Positions 24,347 to 33,362 are shown, numbered from the stretch's first letter. The stretch is DNA of 64,000 nucleotides from an uncultured Candidatus Melainabacteria bacterium (GCA_934726055.1 CAKVCZ010000008.1:46747-110746); one strand, 5' to 3'. The notes: a model not told the origin generated them from the letters alone. Numbers and translations: made by a program.

Positions 24347-26701
24347 ATGGATAAAATTATTACATTAAACAGGTTAAAAGTTGGTGAAGAAGCGTATGTT
24401 GTAAGCGTTGATTGCAGAGATAAATCTTTGCGTTCACATATTTTAGATATGGGTTTGACTCCGGGGGTTGAAGTTCAATTAATAAAAGTTGCTCCACTTG
24501 GTGATCCTATTGAAATAAGACTTAGAGGATATGAACTTACTCTAAGGAAAGATGCTGCTTCAAAAATTAAGATAAAAGATATTCATAAATCCCATGAAAA
24601 AAGAAGAAAAAGTATAAAATTTGACGAAATTTTAGAACATTCAAGAATTGGTGAAAATAATATTTTAGATAAAAGCAGTCAAGTAAAGCCAAAAGAAAAG
24701 ATAAAATTGGCATTGGTTGGTAATCAAAATTGTGGAAAAACAACGTTGTTCAACCAATTAACAGGTTCAAATCAGCGAGTTGGAAATTTTCCGGGAGTTA
24801 CAATTGATAAAAAAGACGGTGAAGTTTTAAATAATAAAAATATTACTATTACGGACTTGCCGGGTGTGTATTCTTTAAGTCCTTATAGTAATGAAGAAAT
24901 AGTTACAAGAAATTTTATTTTGGATGAAAAACCTGATGGCATTATAAATATTATTGATGCTACAAATATTGAGCGAAATTTATTTTTGACTATGCAATTG
25001 ATAGAATTGAATGTTCCAATGGTAATTGCATTGAATATGATGGATGAAGTTCAAAAGAGTAATGGTAGTATTGATGTAAATAGTATAGAACAAGTTTTGG
25101 GTATTCCTGTTATTCCTATATCAGCATCAAAAAATGAAGGTGTAAAGGAATTAATTGACCATGCGAATAATGTTGCAAAATATCAAATTTATCCTAAAAA
25201 ATTAGATTTTTGTCTGTCAACTGATGATGAAAAGGGCAGTGTTCACAGATGTATTCACTCTATTATTCATATAATTGACACTCATGCCAAAAGTGCGGGA
25301 TTGCCGGTTAGGTTCGCTGCAACAAAGTTAGTAGAAGAAGATAAATTGATTTTAGATAGACTTCAACTTGATAAAAATGATATTGATTCTTGCAAACATA
25401 TTATAAAACAAATGGAAGAAGAAACAGGATTAGATAATAAAGCCGCTCTATGTGATATGCGTTTTAATTATATAGAAGGACTTTGTGAAAATTTTGTTTC
25501 TAAACCAGAAGAAACAAGTGAGTATAAAATTTCTCAAGCTTTAGACAAAATATTAACCGGAAAATATTCCGCAATACTTTCTTTTATCTTGATTATGAGT
25601 TTGATTTTTTACTTAACTTTTGGAAGTTTTGGTTTGTTTTTTACAGAAAAAACGGAATTATTAATTAGTTACATAATCCAATTAATTGATAATGTACTAA
25701 CGGCTTACGGATTGAATAATGTAGTCCATTCGTTAATTGTGGATGGTATTTGTGCAGGCGTTGGCAGTGTTTTGAGTTTTTTGCCAATTATCGTTATATT
25801 ATTTTTCTTTCTTTCAATATTGGAAGATACAGGATATATGGCAAGAATAGCTTTTGTAATGGATAAGTTATTGCGTAAAATAGGACTTTCCGGCAGAAGT
25901 ATTGTTCCAATGCTTATTGGTTTTGGATGTTCTGTACCTGCAATTATGGCAACACGAACTCTTCCTTCAGATAGAGATAGAAAAATGACAATTATGCTTG
26001 CACCGTTTATGAGCTGTTCTGCAAAATTGCCTATATATGCTTTATTTACAAGTGCATTCTTTGTGAATAATAAAGCTGAAGTTATTATTGGTTTGTATTG
26101 TATTGGTATAATAGTAGGTATAATTTTTGCATATATAGTTAAATTGTTTGTTTTTAAAGGTGATGTTACACCGTTTGTAATGGAATTGCCAAATTATAGA
26201 ATGCCAAGTTTAAAAAATATATACAGATTGATTTATTATAAGGCAAAAAGTTTTATTACAAAAGCGTTTACGATAATTTTCTGGGCAACAATATTGGTAT
26301 GGTTTTTGCAAAACTTTGATTCTAGATTAAATCTTGTTGCAAATCCTGCGGATAGTATGTTGGCAAATATTGGGGCAATTATAGTTCCAATTTTTAAACC
26401 GTTAGGAATAAATCATTGGGAAATAGCAACGGCATTTCTTACCGGTTTTATGGCAAAAGAAAGTGTTGTAAGTACATTAACTGTTCTTGTCGGTGATGTT
26501 CAAGATTTGCCAAAAATGTTTACTCAACTTAGTGCGTTTGTATTTTTGGTATTTTCATTATTATATACTCCTTGTGTTGCTACAATTGCTACTGTGAGAA
26601 AAGAATTGGGTATTCATTATGCAATGGGTATTATTACATTGCAATGTTCAATTGCTTGGCTTGTGGCTTTTGTTGTATATAACATCGCCTTATTAATATA
26701 A
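24347..26701 (+). CDS. feoB: Ferrous iron transporter, FeoA-FeoB fusion
   Basis: 784 residues. Residues 1-78 are an SH3-like FeoA domain (HILDMGLTPGVEVQLIKVAP, DPIEIRLRGYELTLRK). About 120-290 is the FeoB G domain with G1 GNQNCGKTTLFN, G2 NFPGVT, G3 DLPGVYSLSP, G4 NMMD and G5 SAS. The rest is the Gate/Core membrane region, with FLPIIVILFFFLSILEDTGY, GFGCSVPAIMATRTL and TGFMAKESVVSTLTVL. It imports Fe2+ across the inner membrane under anoxic conditions. Fusion of FeoA to FeoB occurs in several anaerobes and removes the need for a separate feoA. Confidence 0.95.
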   Translation: MDKIITLNRLKVGEEAYVVSVDCRDKSLRSHILDMGLTPGVEVQLIKVAPLGDPIEIRLRGYELTLRKDAASKIKIKDIHKSHEKRRKSIKFDEILEHSRIGENNILDKSSQVKPKEKIKLALVGNQNCGKTTLFNQLTGSNQRVGNFPGVTIDKKDGEVLNNKNITITDLPGVYSLSPYSNEEIVTRNFILDEKPDGIINIIDATNIERNLFLTMQLIELNVPMVIALNMMDEVQKSNGSIDVNSIEQVLGIPVIPISASKNEGVKELIDHANNVAKYQIYPKKLDFCLSTDDEKGSVHRCIHSIIHIIDTHAKSAGLPVRFAATKLVEEDKLILDRLQLDKNDIDSCKHIIKQMEEETGLDNKAALCDMRFNYIEGLCENFVSKPEETSEYKISQALDKILTGKYSAILSFILIMSLIFYLTFGSFGLFFTEKTELLISYIIQLIDNVLTAYGLNNVVHSLIVDGICAGVGSVLSFLPIIVILFFFLSILEDTGYMARIAFVMDKLLRKIGLSGRSIVPMLIGFGCSVPAIMATRTLPSDRDRKMTIMLAPFMSCSAKLPIYALFTSAFFVNNKAEVIIGLYCIGIIVGIIFAYIVKLFVFKGDVTPFVMELPNYRMPSLKNIYRLIYYKAKSFITKAFTIIFWATILVWFLQNFDSRLNLVANPADSMLANIGAIIVPIFKPLGINHWEIATAFLTGFMAKESVVSTLTVLVGDVQDLPKMFTQLSAFVFLVFSLLYTPCVATIATVRKELGIHYAMGIITLQCSIAWLVAFVVYNIALLI

Positions 26702-26781
26702 AAAATAGCTTGACAATATAGTATCAAACAAAATAAACTGTTTATATAAACAATAAAAAAGATTTTATTAGCTGAGGTTAT

Positions 26782-27771
26782 ATGAAAGAAATTATTTATA
26801 TATTGATAGTAGCAGTAGTATTTAATTTGCAGGCCTTTGCTGTGGATTATTCAAAAGCAGACAACTGGGTTATAAATCAATCAAATAAAAAAGATACCGA
26901 GTTTGATGTATTTTATATATATCCGACTATATCAAGAAGCAAAACTGAGTTGTTATTTGATTGGTCAAAACCTCATAACAGAGCCTTTGCATATAGATTC
27001 GCTGATGCTCAAACAAAGGAGTTTGATTCTAAAAAAGTGAGAATTTTTGCTCCATTTGTAAGACAACTTGAATTGGATACTGCTTTATCCGAAATTGAAA
27101 GATTGAAAACTATCAAAGAAGATTATCATTTATCCATGGGGGCTTATGGAATTGAGGATACTAAAAATGCCCTTAAATATTACTTAAAGTACTATAATAA
27201 CGGAAAACCATATATTTTATTGGGGCATAGTCAAGGTGCGGTGGATTTATTATATGCAATGAAAGAAATTTCTTTAGGTAAGAATTTTTTAGTTGCATAT
27301 CTTATTGGGCATCCTTACGCTACCGAAGAAGAGTTGACGTTTAATGGAATTACACCGGCAAAAGGCAGAGATGATATTGGCGTAATAGTGAGTTGGAATA
27401 CTCAAAGAAAAGGTGCTGAAAATAAATATTTTTCTACTAAAAATGCGTGTGTAATAAATCCTCTAAACTGGAGGACAGATGAAAAATCTGCGTGTAGATT
27501 TAGAAATCTTACTTCTACTTTTTTAAATTTAACAGCAGGTCAAAATGATAAACAAATTATAAAAGCACATTTTCTAACAGGTGCAAAAGTTGATAAAGAA
27601 AATGGAGTGTTGCTAGTAAATCTTCCAAATAGAGAAGAATTCAGTAAGTATTCACAGTTTGCAGGAGAGGGTGTTTATCACTCTTTTGATGTTTGGACAT
27701 TTTCTCAAGCAATTGCAAAAAATGCAGAGCAAAGATACAATACTTACAAAAGCAGTATAAATAAAAAATAG
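26782..27771 (+). CDS. DUF3089 alpha/beta-hydrolase-like secreted protein
   Basis: 329 residues with a signal peptide (MKEIIYILIVAVVFNLQAFA). NWVINQSNKKDTEFDVFYIY, PTISRSKTELLFDWS and KVRIFAPFVRQLELDTAL are hallmarks of DUF3089. YILLGHSQGAVDLLYAM is the nucleophile elbow of an alpha/beta hydrolase (Ser in G-H-S-Q-G), and GVYHSFDVWTF provides a late His. It probably acts on esters in the periplasm, but the substrate is unknown. The preceding 80 bases hold only AT-rich sequence, and GAGG precedes ATG 26782. It could be co-transcribed with feoB. Confidence 0.83.
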   Translation: MKEIIYILIVAVVFNLQAFAVDYSKADNWVINQSNKKDTEFDVFYIYPTISRSKTELLFDWSKPHNRAFAYRFADAQTKEFDSKKVRIFAPFVRQLELDTALSEIERLKTIKEDYHLSMGAYGIEDTKNALKYYLKYYNNGKPYILLGHSQGAVDLLYAMKEISLGKNFLVAYLIGHPYATEEELTFNGITPAKGRDDIGVIVSWNTQRKGAENKYFSTKNACVINPLNWRTDEKSACRFRNLTSTFLNLTAGQNDKQIIKAHFLTGAKVDKENGVLLVNLPNREEFSKYSQFAGEGVYHSFDVWTFSQAIAKNAEQRYNTYKSSINKK

Positions 27772-27791
27772 TTTATAAGTAAAAGTTAAGT

Positions 27792-28571
27792 TTAATTTGC
27801 AAATTTAAAAGATTTTTTTTCTTCCGCAAGCCAATTTTTATATGAACTTATGCTTTTGTATTTTTCTACTTGCTCTTGATATTGAATCTTTTCATAAGAT
27901 TTTTGATATTTTACTAACTGTTCTGAGTATAGACTTTGGGCTTTTGTTCTAAGTTCGCTTGCTGTATTAAAATCTCCAACTTGTTCGTGCAATGCTGCGT
28001 TCAAAAAAGTATCAGCAGCACTTTGAGAATGTTCATTTGAACTATTAATGGCTTTTTCATATTCATTATTTAAAATATAAATATTTTTTAGTGATAAACT
28101 TTTTGTTTCCCCAATTTTTTTATTTAATTCGAGAGTTTTATTGTAATCTCCTTTTATAGAATACCAGTAAGCAAGTGTTTTTGTTTCTTCTGGATATTTT
28201 TTGTATTGTCCTTTTAATGCTTTTTCCATGTACATAATTGCTTTATTGCCGTCTTTTATGCCTTGTTTAAACATATCATTTGAATATATGCCTGCTAAAT
28301 AGTTATAGCAAAGTCTTTTTTCATAAGGATTTATCGATAGAGTAATAGCTTTTTTTAAAATTGCAGGATTGCTATAAGTAAAACCTAAGCATGTGAGCTG
28401 CATTGGAATATAAAGATACATTCCAACTAAAGTTGCAAGGCTTATAATAATTCCATTTCTATTAAGGGGTTTCTTTTTTATAAATTGCATTGCGATTAGT
28501 ATAATTGCAGTAATGAAAGAAATTATGCAAATTGCATGTGTAATTATAATATAAAGTAAATTATCCATCAT
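27792..28571 (-). CDS. Membrane protein with TPR-like cytoplasmic or periplasmic region
   Basis: 259 residues. Two hydrophobic helices occupy about 5-30 (YIIITHAICIISFITAIILI) and 40-65 (IIISLATLVGMYLYIPMQLT). The remainder is helical with TPR-like pairs (EKRLCYNYLAGIYSNDMFKQ, ETKTLAYWYSIKGDYNKTL, ADTFLNAALHEQVGDFNTA). Probably a membrane-tethered scaffold; the family is not recognised. It is convergent with the DUF3089 gene and 140 bases from the photolyase gene. Confidence 0.62.
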   Translation of the reverse strand: MMDNLLYIIITHAICIISFITAIILIAMQFIKKKPLNRNGIIISLATLVGMYLYIPMQLTCLGFTYSNPAILKKAITLSINPYEKRLCYNYLAGIYSNDMFKQGIKDGNKAIMYMEKALKGQYKKYPEETKTLAYWYSIKGDYNKTLELNKKIGETKSLSLKNIYILNNEYEKAINSSNEHSQSAADTFLNAALHEQVGDFNTASELRTKAQSLYSEQLVKYQKSYEKIQYQEQVEKYKSISSYKNWLAEEKKSFKFAN

Positions 28572-28679
28572 GAGTATTTCTCCTATCCCTTTTACTAGGA
28601 TAATTTAAACAATCTATATAGTCAATGTTTGTGTAGTTATATGTAAAATAATCTTATTTTATTAGTAACTTTCCCTATA

Positions 28680-28709
28680 TTGAAAAATTTATTAAGAGTT
28701 ATTTATAAT
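28680..28709 (+). promoter_or_regulatory. Candidate promoter of the photolyase gene
   Basis: TTGAAA (28680-28685), 18 bases, TATAAT (28704-28709). Both boxes are good, but ATG 28712 lies only two bases after the -10 box. Either transcription starts unusually early or the true translation start is elsewhere. Confidence 0.4.
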
Positions 28710-28711
28710 GT

Positions 28712-29992
28712 ATGGCTAATTTTTCTAGAAATAACCTGCTAAAATATATACCAAAAAATATTAAAGTTGAGTCGGATGTAAATACTTTAAGAATCTTTGA
28801 ATATAATGATAAACCTATTAAAAATTTAAAGGATGGCTATATTATATATTTGTGTGAACGAGAAGTTCGATTAAAGGATAATTTTGCATTGCAATTTGTT
28901 ATTAAAAAATCAGAAGAATTAAAATTAGATATAAAGATAATTCACCCAAAAAAGAATTATGCTAATAATGTTAAAGATAAGTTTATTAATAAAAATGTAT
29001 TAAAAGCAAAAGATGACTTTTATAAAATGGGATTAGACTTTGAAATTATTGATAAAAAAGATTTATTAAAATTCTTAAAAAATACGAAAATTTCTTTTTT
29101 AGTTTTTGATTTTAATCCCATTTCAGATATAACCTTGTTTAATACTCTCGATTTTAAAATATATGAAGTTGATGGACATAATATCATTCCTGCCCGAGTT
29201 ATTTCAGATAGACAGGAATACAATGCTGCAACATTCCGAAGAAAAGTCTATGGTAATATTTATGAATATTTTACTGAATTTGATAGCAAGTCAAATATTT
29301 ATACTGAATCAGATTTCGAACTAGATAATTTTGTAAAAAATAAATTAGATTTCTATTCGGAATTAAAAAATAATCCAACTCAAGATGTTACATCCGGTTT
29401 GTCGAAATACTTGAATTTTGGATTTATTTCTTCTCAAAGGGTTGCATTAGAAGTGATAAAATCAAAATCTTCAGATAAGAATAAAGAAGCTTTTTTAGAA
29501 GAACTAATTGTGAGAAAAGAATTAGCAGATAATTTCTGTTTATATTGTAATAATTTTAAAACTTTAAAATGTGTTCCTAATTGGGTAATGTATTCTTTAG
29601 CTTTCCATAAAAACGATATAAGAAATTATTTGTATTCGTTGCAAGACTTTGAAAATGCAAAAACTCATGATAAACTGTGGAATGCTTCTCAAATCCAATT
29701 GATAAGGGAAGGAAGAATACACGGTTATTTAAGAATGTATTGGGCTAAAAAAATTATGGAATGGACTTTTTCAATAAGGGATGCATTAGATATTGCAATT
29801 TATTTGAATGACAAATATGCCTTTGATGCACCTTCAGCAAGTGGATATGTCGGAATATTGTGGTCAATTGCCGGTGTGCATGACCGAGCTTTTGTGGATA
29901 GTCCAATTACAGGAAAAATCAGAAGAATGACGTTTAATTCTATAAGTAAAAAATTTGATGTTGATGAATACATAAATAGATACGAAAATTAA
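28712..29992 (+). CDS. phr: Class II CPD deoxyribodipyrimidine photolyase
   Basis: 426 residues, slightly short for class II (usually about 440-480). The N-terminal half is the alpha/beta antenna domain (DGYIIYLCEREVRLKDNFAL). The C-terminal FAD domain has GLSKYLNFGFISSQRVALE, ELIVRKELADNFCLY, HDKLWNASQIQLIREGRIHG, LRMYWAKKIMEW and YVGILWSIAGVHDRAF, all typical of class II enzymes. It would split cyclobutane pyrimidine dimers using blue light. The stop is 33 bases before bcp, so the two may share a transcript. Odd for a lineage thought to live in the dark gut. Confidence 0.9.
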   Translation: MANFSRNNLLKYIPKNIKVESDVNTLRIFEYNDKPIKNLKDGYIIYLCEREVRLKDNFALQFVIKKSEELKLDIKIIHPKKNYANNVKDKFINKNVLKAKDDFYKMGLDFEIIDKKDLLKFLKNTKISFLVFDFNPISDITLFNTLDFKIYEVDGHNIIPARVISDRQEYNAATFRRKVYGNIYEYFTEFDSKSNIYTESDFELDNFVKNKLDFYSELKNNPTQDVTSGLSKYLNFGFISSQRVALEVIKSKSSDKNKEAFLEELIVRKELADNFCLYCNNFKTLKCVPNWVMYSLAFHKNDIRNYLYSLQDFENAKTHDKLWNASQIQLIREGRIHGYLRMYWAKKIMEWTFSIRDALDIAIYLNDKYAFDAPSASGYVGILWSIAGVHDRAFVDSPITGKIRRMTFNSISKKFDVDEYINRYEN

Positions 29993-30025
29993 TTTCGTGT
30001 TATTCTAAAAGAAAGGAGATTATAT

Positions 30026-30472
30026 ATGAATAACATTAAATTACAAGGGTTAACTCCATCAGGCGAAGAAAAAGAATTTTCATTAAATGATTTTAAAAGT
30101 CAGCGTGTTGTATTATACTTTTATCCTAAGGATAATACGTCAGGGTGTACGCAGGAAGCTTGTGATTTTCGAGATAATATAAATAGGCTTACTACTCTTG
30201 CAACGGTGATTGGGGTGAGTCCGGACAGTATTGCAAGTCATAAATCTTTTAAAGAAAAACAAGAATTAAATTTCATTCTTCTTTCGGATGCGGAAAAAGA
30301 GCTTGCACAAGCTTTTAATGTATGGAAAGAAAAATCTATGTATGGTAAAAAATATATGGGAATTGAGCGTTCAACTTTTGTCCTTAATAAAGAGGGTGAA
30401 ATTGAAAAAGAGTGGAGAAATGTTAAAGTAAAAGGTCATGTTGATGAAGTTATAGATTATTTATCTGAATAG
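30026..30472 (+). CDS. bcp: Thiol peroxidase, Bcp/PrxQ-type peroxiredoxin
   Basis: 148 residues. VLYFYPKDNTSGCTQEACDF holds the peroxidatic Cys and, five residues later, the resolving Cys of atypical two-Cys PrxQ/Bcp enzymes. FILLSDAEKELAQAFNVW and GIERSTFVLNKEGEIEKEWR complete the family pattern. It reduces H2O2 and organic peroxides with electrons from thioredoxin (candidate donor at 21299-21598). AAAGGAG before ATG 30026 is strong. Confidence 0.94.
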   Translation: MNNIKLQGLTPSGEEKEFSLNDFKSQRVVLYFYPKDNTSGCTQEACDFRDNINRLTTLATVIGVSPDSIASHKSFKEKQELNFILLSDAEKELAQAFNVWKEKSMYGKKYMGIERSTFVLNKEGEIEKEWRNVKVKGHVDEVIDYLSE

Positions 30473-30485
30473 AAAATCAAGTATA

Positions 30486-30525
30486 AAAAATGGGGCTATT
30501 GAAAGAAAATAGTCCCATTTTTTTT
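30486..30525. terminator. Bidirectional terminator between bcp and the 87-residue gene
   Basis: AAAAATGGGGCTATT (30486-30500) pairs with AATAGTCCCATTTTT (30509-30523) over 15 positions with one G-T pair, and A and T runs lie on both sides. It can serve both convergent genes. Confidence 0.9.
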
Positions 30526-30537
30526 AAATTATTTAAT

Positions 30538-30801
30538 TTATTTTTTTGTATTATTTTTTGTATCAAGCAATGACATAAATGAGTTCACTAATTCAACTAT
30601 ACCTAAAATCCCTGTTATAAGATTACCTTTTTTAGGTTCTGTTGTTGTATTTGTTTGTGTTTGTGTAGTTTCAAATGTATCAACATCTTTTGTATCTTGT
30701 TCTAACATATTTGTTACTGGTTGAACTTCAGTATTTTCTGCATCGGTTTTTAGTTCTGACGTATTGTTTTTAAATGATACATTTGTAATTTTGCTAATCA
30801 T
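30538..30801 (-). CDS. Small SFKNN-tagged protein of unknown function
   Basis: 87 residues. It begins MISKITNVSFKNNTSE, carrying a version of the N-V-S/T-F-K/T-G/N tag seen in CobO next door and in the DHH and glycine-zipper proteins. A Thr/Glu/Asn-rich linker follows (residues 17-60), then one amphipathic hydrophobic helix (GNLITGILGIVELVNSFMSL, about 60-80). No catalytic domain is present. AAGAAGG precedes ATG 30801. It lies 34 bases after cobO on the same strand, so it is probably on the same cobalamin-riboswitch transcript. Confidence 0.65.
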   Translation of the reverse strand: MISKITNVSFKNNTSELKTDAENTEVQPVTNMLEQDTKDVDTFETTQTQTNTTTEPKKGNLITGILGIVELVNSFMSLLDTKNNTKK

Positions 30802-30835
30802 AATACCTTCTTTCTATATATCCTACTTATTGTTG

Positions 30836-31582
30836 TTAATATTCTATTCCTCTGCGAGCAGTTATTCCTTTATCCCAATAGTGTTTTACTAACTGAATGT
30901 TAGATACCAAATCTGCTGCATCAATTATGTTTTTGTGAGCGTTTCTCCCGCTTAAAACTATTTCTACGTTTTCAGGTTTATTTTTGATTGTTTTTAAAAC
31001 GTCTTCTTCGTCTATTAATTTTAAATCTAGAGCAATATTTAATTCATCCAGAATAACTACATCAGTTTTTCCACTGTTTATTATTTTTTTTGCATTTTCC
31101 CAACCGGCTTGCATTATTTTTTTGTCTTCGTCATTTTTGTTTGAAGCAAAAATGATTCTATCTAATCCGGCTTGTTCTATTCTGAGGTTTTTTCTAATAT
31201 CCGGTTGTAATTTGTTAAAAGCTTTGATTTCACCATAATCATCGCCTCCTTTTGTAAACATTGTTATAGAAACAGTTTTTCCTTGCCCTAATGCTCTTAG
31301 TGCAAGTCCCATTGTTGCAGTTGTCTTCCCTTTCCCATCACCCGTATAAACTTGAACGTAACCTTTATCTTTTTCTAAATTACCTTTAAATGTTACGTTA
31401 GTTGTATATTTTAGATTTTGAATTCCCAAAAATGCCAAATGAGTTAAAGCATCTTGTTTAATTGGTGATATTGCATTATTTTCATTTGTTAATTGTTTAT
31501 TTTGTCTATTTTTGTTGATTTGTTGAGGTAACGCAATTGCTTGATTATTGAAATAAGTTGTATAAACGCTATTTACTTTCAT
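30836..31582 (-). CDS. cobO: Cob(I)yrinic acid a,c-diamide adenosyltransferase with tagged N-terminal extension
   Basis: 248 residues; typical CobO/BtuR enzymes have about 175-200. From residue 70 on it is a CobA/CobO-type P-loop ATP:corrinoid adenosyltransferase: VYTGDGKGKTTATMGLALRA (Walker A), MFTKGGDDYGE, VVILDELNIALDLKLI (Walker B) and VEIVLSGRNAHKNIIDAADL. It makes adenosylcobalamin precursors. The extra N-terminal 62 residues are Asn/Gln-rich and end in NVTFKGN (62-68), the same kind of tag as in the DHH phosphoesterase. The transcript starts with a cobalamin riboswitch, consistent with B12-repressed expression. No other cob genes are near, suggesting salvage of corrinoids. Confidence 0.92.
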   Translation of the reverse strand: MKVNSVYTTYFNNQAIALPQQINKNRQNKQLTNENNAISPIKQDALTHLAFLGIQNLKYTTNVTFKGNLEKDKGYVQVYTGDGKGKTTATMGLALRALGQGKTVSITMFTKGGDDYGEIKAFNKLQPDIRKNLRIEQAGLDRIIFASNKNDEDKKIMQAGWENAKKIINSGKTDVVILDELNIALDLKLIDEEDVLKTIKNKPENVEIVLSGRNAHKNIIDAADLVSNIQLVKHYWDKGITARRGIEY

Positions 31583-31654
31583 TTTTATTCCTTAGAGTGA
31601 TAACTGGATATTTTTTAACTTTGAATATACACATACGCCTTAATAATAAGAAAT

Positions 31655-31668
31655 GGTAAAAATTTACC
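31655..31668 (-). promoter_or_regulatory. Small hairpin downstream of the riboswitch
   Basis: GGTAAA/TTTACC separated by two bases, just 3' of the aptamer on the cobO mRNA. It may belong to the expression platform. There is no T run, which argues for translational rather than termination control. Confidence 0.35.
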
Positions 31669-31765
31669 GAATTTCCTGTCTCGAGGTGAAAACAAAATAA
31701 GCATTCCGGCTGTACGGTTGCGGACCAGCGTTGGACTTTCACCAAACTTTCCTTATTTTATTATC
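31668..31765 (-). ncRNA. Cobalamin riboswitch upstream of cobO
   Basis: On the minus strand the segment contains GGTGAAAGTCC (31733-31743), TGGTCCGCAACCGT (31714-31727), then GCCGGAATGC, and finally CTCGAGACAGG (31675-31685). This is the conserved series of cobalamin aptamers (GGTGAAA-TCC, GTCC-CGCAACCGT, GAGACAGG-like 3' box). It lies 86 bases before cobO, a usual target. The aptamer is compact, more like the shorter variant class than the long E. coli btuB form. The remaining bases from 31583 to 31667 form the leader; 31766-32026 shows AT-rich promoter-like DNA. Confidence 0.82.
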
Positions 31766-31985
31766 TTTATTCTAATACAAACATAGAAAATATTATACAT
31801 TTATTGTTAAATTTATTAATAAAATAGCCTTTTTATCCAATTACTTGTATGATTATCTTATTAACATGTTGTTATGAATTTTTATTGATCTTTTGGTCTA
31901 TAAAAAAATAGCTAAACTTAAATCCTATGATTGATGTCATTAAACGAAAAAAAAAGTAAACTAATAATGTCAAAGGATAAGAAGT

Positions 31986-31995
31986 GTTTATAAAC
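31986..31995. promoter_or_regulatory. Palindrome GTTTATAAAC upstream of the AMIN-like gene
   Basis: A perfect 10-bp palindrome flanked by GAAGT and TTC, in the leader 31 bases before GTG 32027. It could be an operator or part of an mRNA hairpin; no regulator is indicated. Confidence 0.3.
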
Positions 31996-32026
31996 TTCTA
32001 ATTTATAGGATTAAAGGGGTGGACTT

Positions 32027-33193
32027 GTGAAACGTTTATTTACTTTATTAGTTATTATATCAATGACAGTCTTATCAGCGGTTGCTGCAGATGAAAAAAC
32101 TAATATATTAAATTCAATTCAGATAGATTCATTAAATGATACATACAGTATAGTTTTAAATTCGGATAAAGCTCTTGACGTAAAACGTACAAATCAATCT
32201 CCGGATAACATGATTTTGACATTAAAAAATATTAAACCATCAAAATCATTAAACACTATATATAAGAATGCTGCAGAAGTAGATAGTATTATGGTTGAGC
32301 CTGTGGGTGAAAACAATTTGAATGTAATTATAAAAGCTAAAAATATTTCAAATTCTGCGGTTTCAACTGAAGCATCAGAAACCGAATTACAAGCAAGTAA
32401 TGGGAAATCAGTTCTTACTCCCAAAAAAGCTAAAAAATCTAAAAAAGATTATATAACTTTAGCTGCTCCTGTAAGCGATTACATGCCTGTTTATAATGAT
32501 GATGTGGAAGATATAGATGATATGTCAAGTTTTATTCCAACATTTGGTTTTGTAGAAAAGATTAAATCAATATTAAGTATGGGAAATATATCTAATATTG
32601 TAACGACAGGTTTAGTTGCTCTAATAGTATTATGTGTTGCAAAATTATTTAAAAAGGAAGAAAAAGAATCTATTGTTGGGTTAGCTCAAAGTTTAAAAGA
32701 AAGAGAGATGAGTTTATATAAAGACCTATCTCAAAATCATACTTCATTTACACAAGCACCTAGAAAAAGCATGAGTTTTGATTCAAATGTGAATAGGGCT
32801 TTGTTGGACAGTAACATTAAAGCAAATGCCGGGTATGGTATGAAGGCTTATCAATCAAGCAATAGAAACCCATATATGTCATCTGATGTTATTCATAATA
32901 ATAAATTGAATACAAACTTAATAAACAATTCAATGCTATCAAAAAATAGTATGACTTCAGGTATTCAAAAATCTCAGGCTCAGCCAAAAGTTATGTCAAC
33001 AGTTGGTTCAAGAGTTAATATTAATAATTCGGCAAGTAATACAATACAGATGAATAGTAATAATAATGTTGCAACGCCTGCAAATATTGATAGCATAAAA
33101 TTCTTAGAATCAATGACTAAAATTTATGAAAAAAATGGTAGAGCTGATTTGGCTCAAGGTTTAAAATCAGGTATGCTAAAAGCTAAAAAGTAA
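32027..33193 (+). CDS. Exported AMIN-like protein with internal membrane helix
   Basis: 388 residues starting at GTG (AAAGGGG upstream). Residues 1-22 are a signal peptide (MKRLFTLLVIISMTVLSAVA). About 25-115 has the strand pattern of AMIN domains (SIQIDSLNDTYSIVLNSDKA, DNMILTLKNIKPSKSLNTIY), which bind peptidoglycan in PilQ and amidases. About 188-212 is a membrane helix (NIVTTGLVALIVLCVAKLF). The C-terminal half is a Ser/Asn/Met-rich low-complexity tail ending in a short helical segment (IDSIKFLESMTKIYEKNGRA). The topology would put the AMIN-like part outside and the tail in the cytoplasm. No known complete homolog is recognised. Confidence 0.6.
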   Translation: MKRLFTLLVIISMTVLSAVAADEKTNILNSIQIDSLNDTYSIVLNSDKALDVKRTNQSPDNMILTLKNIKPSKSLNTIYKNAAEVDSIMVEPVGENNLNVIIKAKNISNSAVSTEASETELQASNGKSVLTPKKAKKSKKDYITLAAPVSDYMPVYNDDVEDIDDMSSFIPTFGFVEKIKSILSMGNISNIVTTGLVALIVLCVAKLFKKEEKESIVGLAQSLKEREMSLYKDLSQNHTSFTQAPRKSMSFDSNVNRALLDSNIKANAGYGMKAYQSSNRNPYMSSDVIHNNKLNTNLINNSMLSKNSMTSGIQKSQAQPKVMSTVGSRVNINNSASNTIQMNSNNNVATPANIDSIKFLESMTKIYEKNGRADLAQGLKSGMLKAKK

Positions 33194-33240
33194 GTTTAAC
33201 AGACTGTAATTAATATAATAACACATGACAACATTAATCC

Positions 33241-33264
33241 GGGACATTAAGTCCCTTTTTTTTT
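33241..33264 (+). terminator. Terminator after the AMIN-like gene
   Basis: GGGAC (33241-33245), loop ATTAA, GTCCC (33251-33255), then nine Ts. Confidence 0.92.
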
Positions 33265-33362
33265 GTCTATTAAAATGTTAATTTTTTGTAACATTTATTT
33301 TATATTTTTAAAGATTTAATAAATTTATCCGATAAATACAATATAAATAGTGTAACGAAGGG

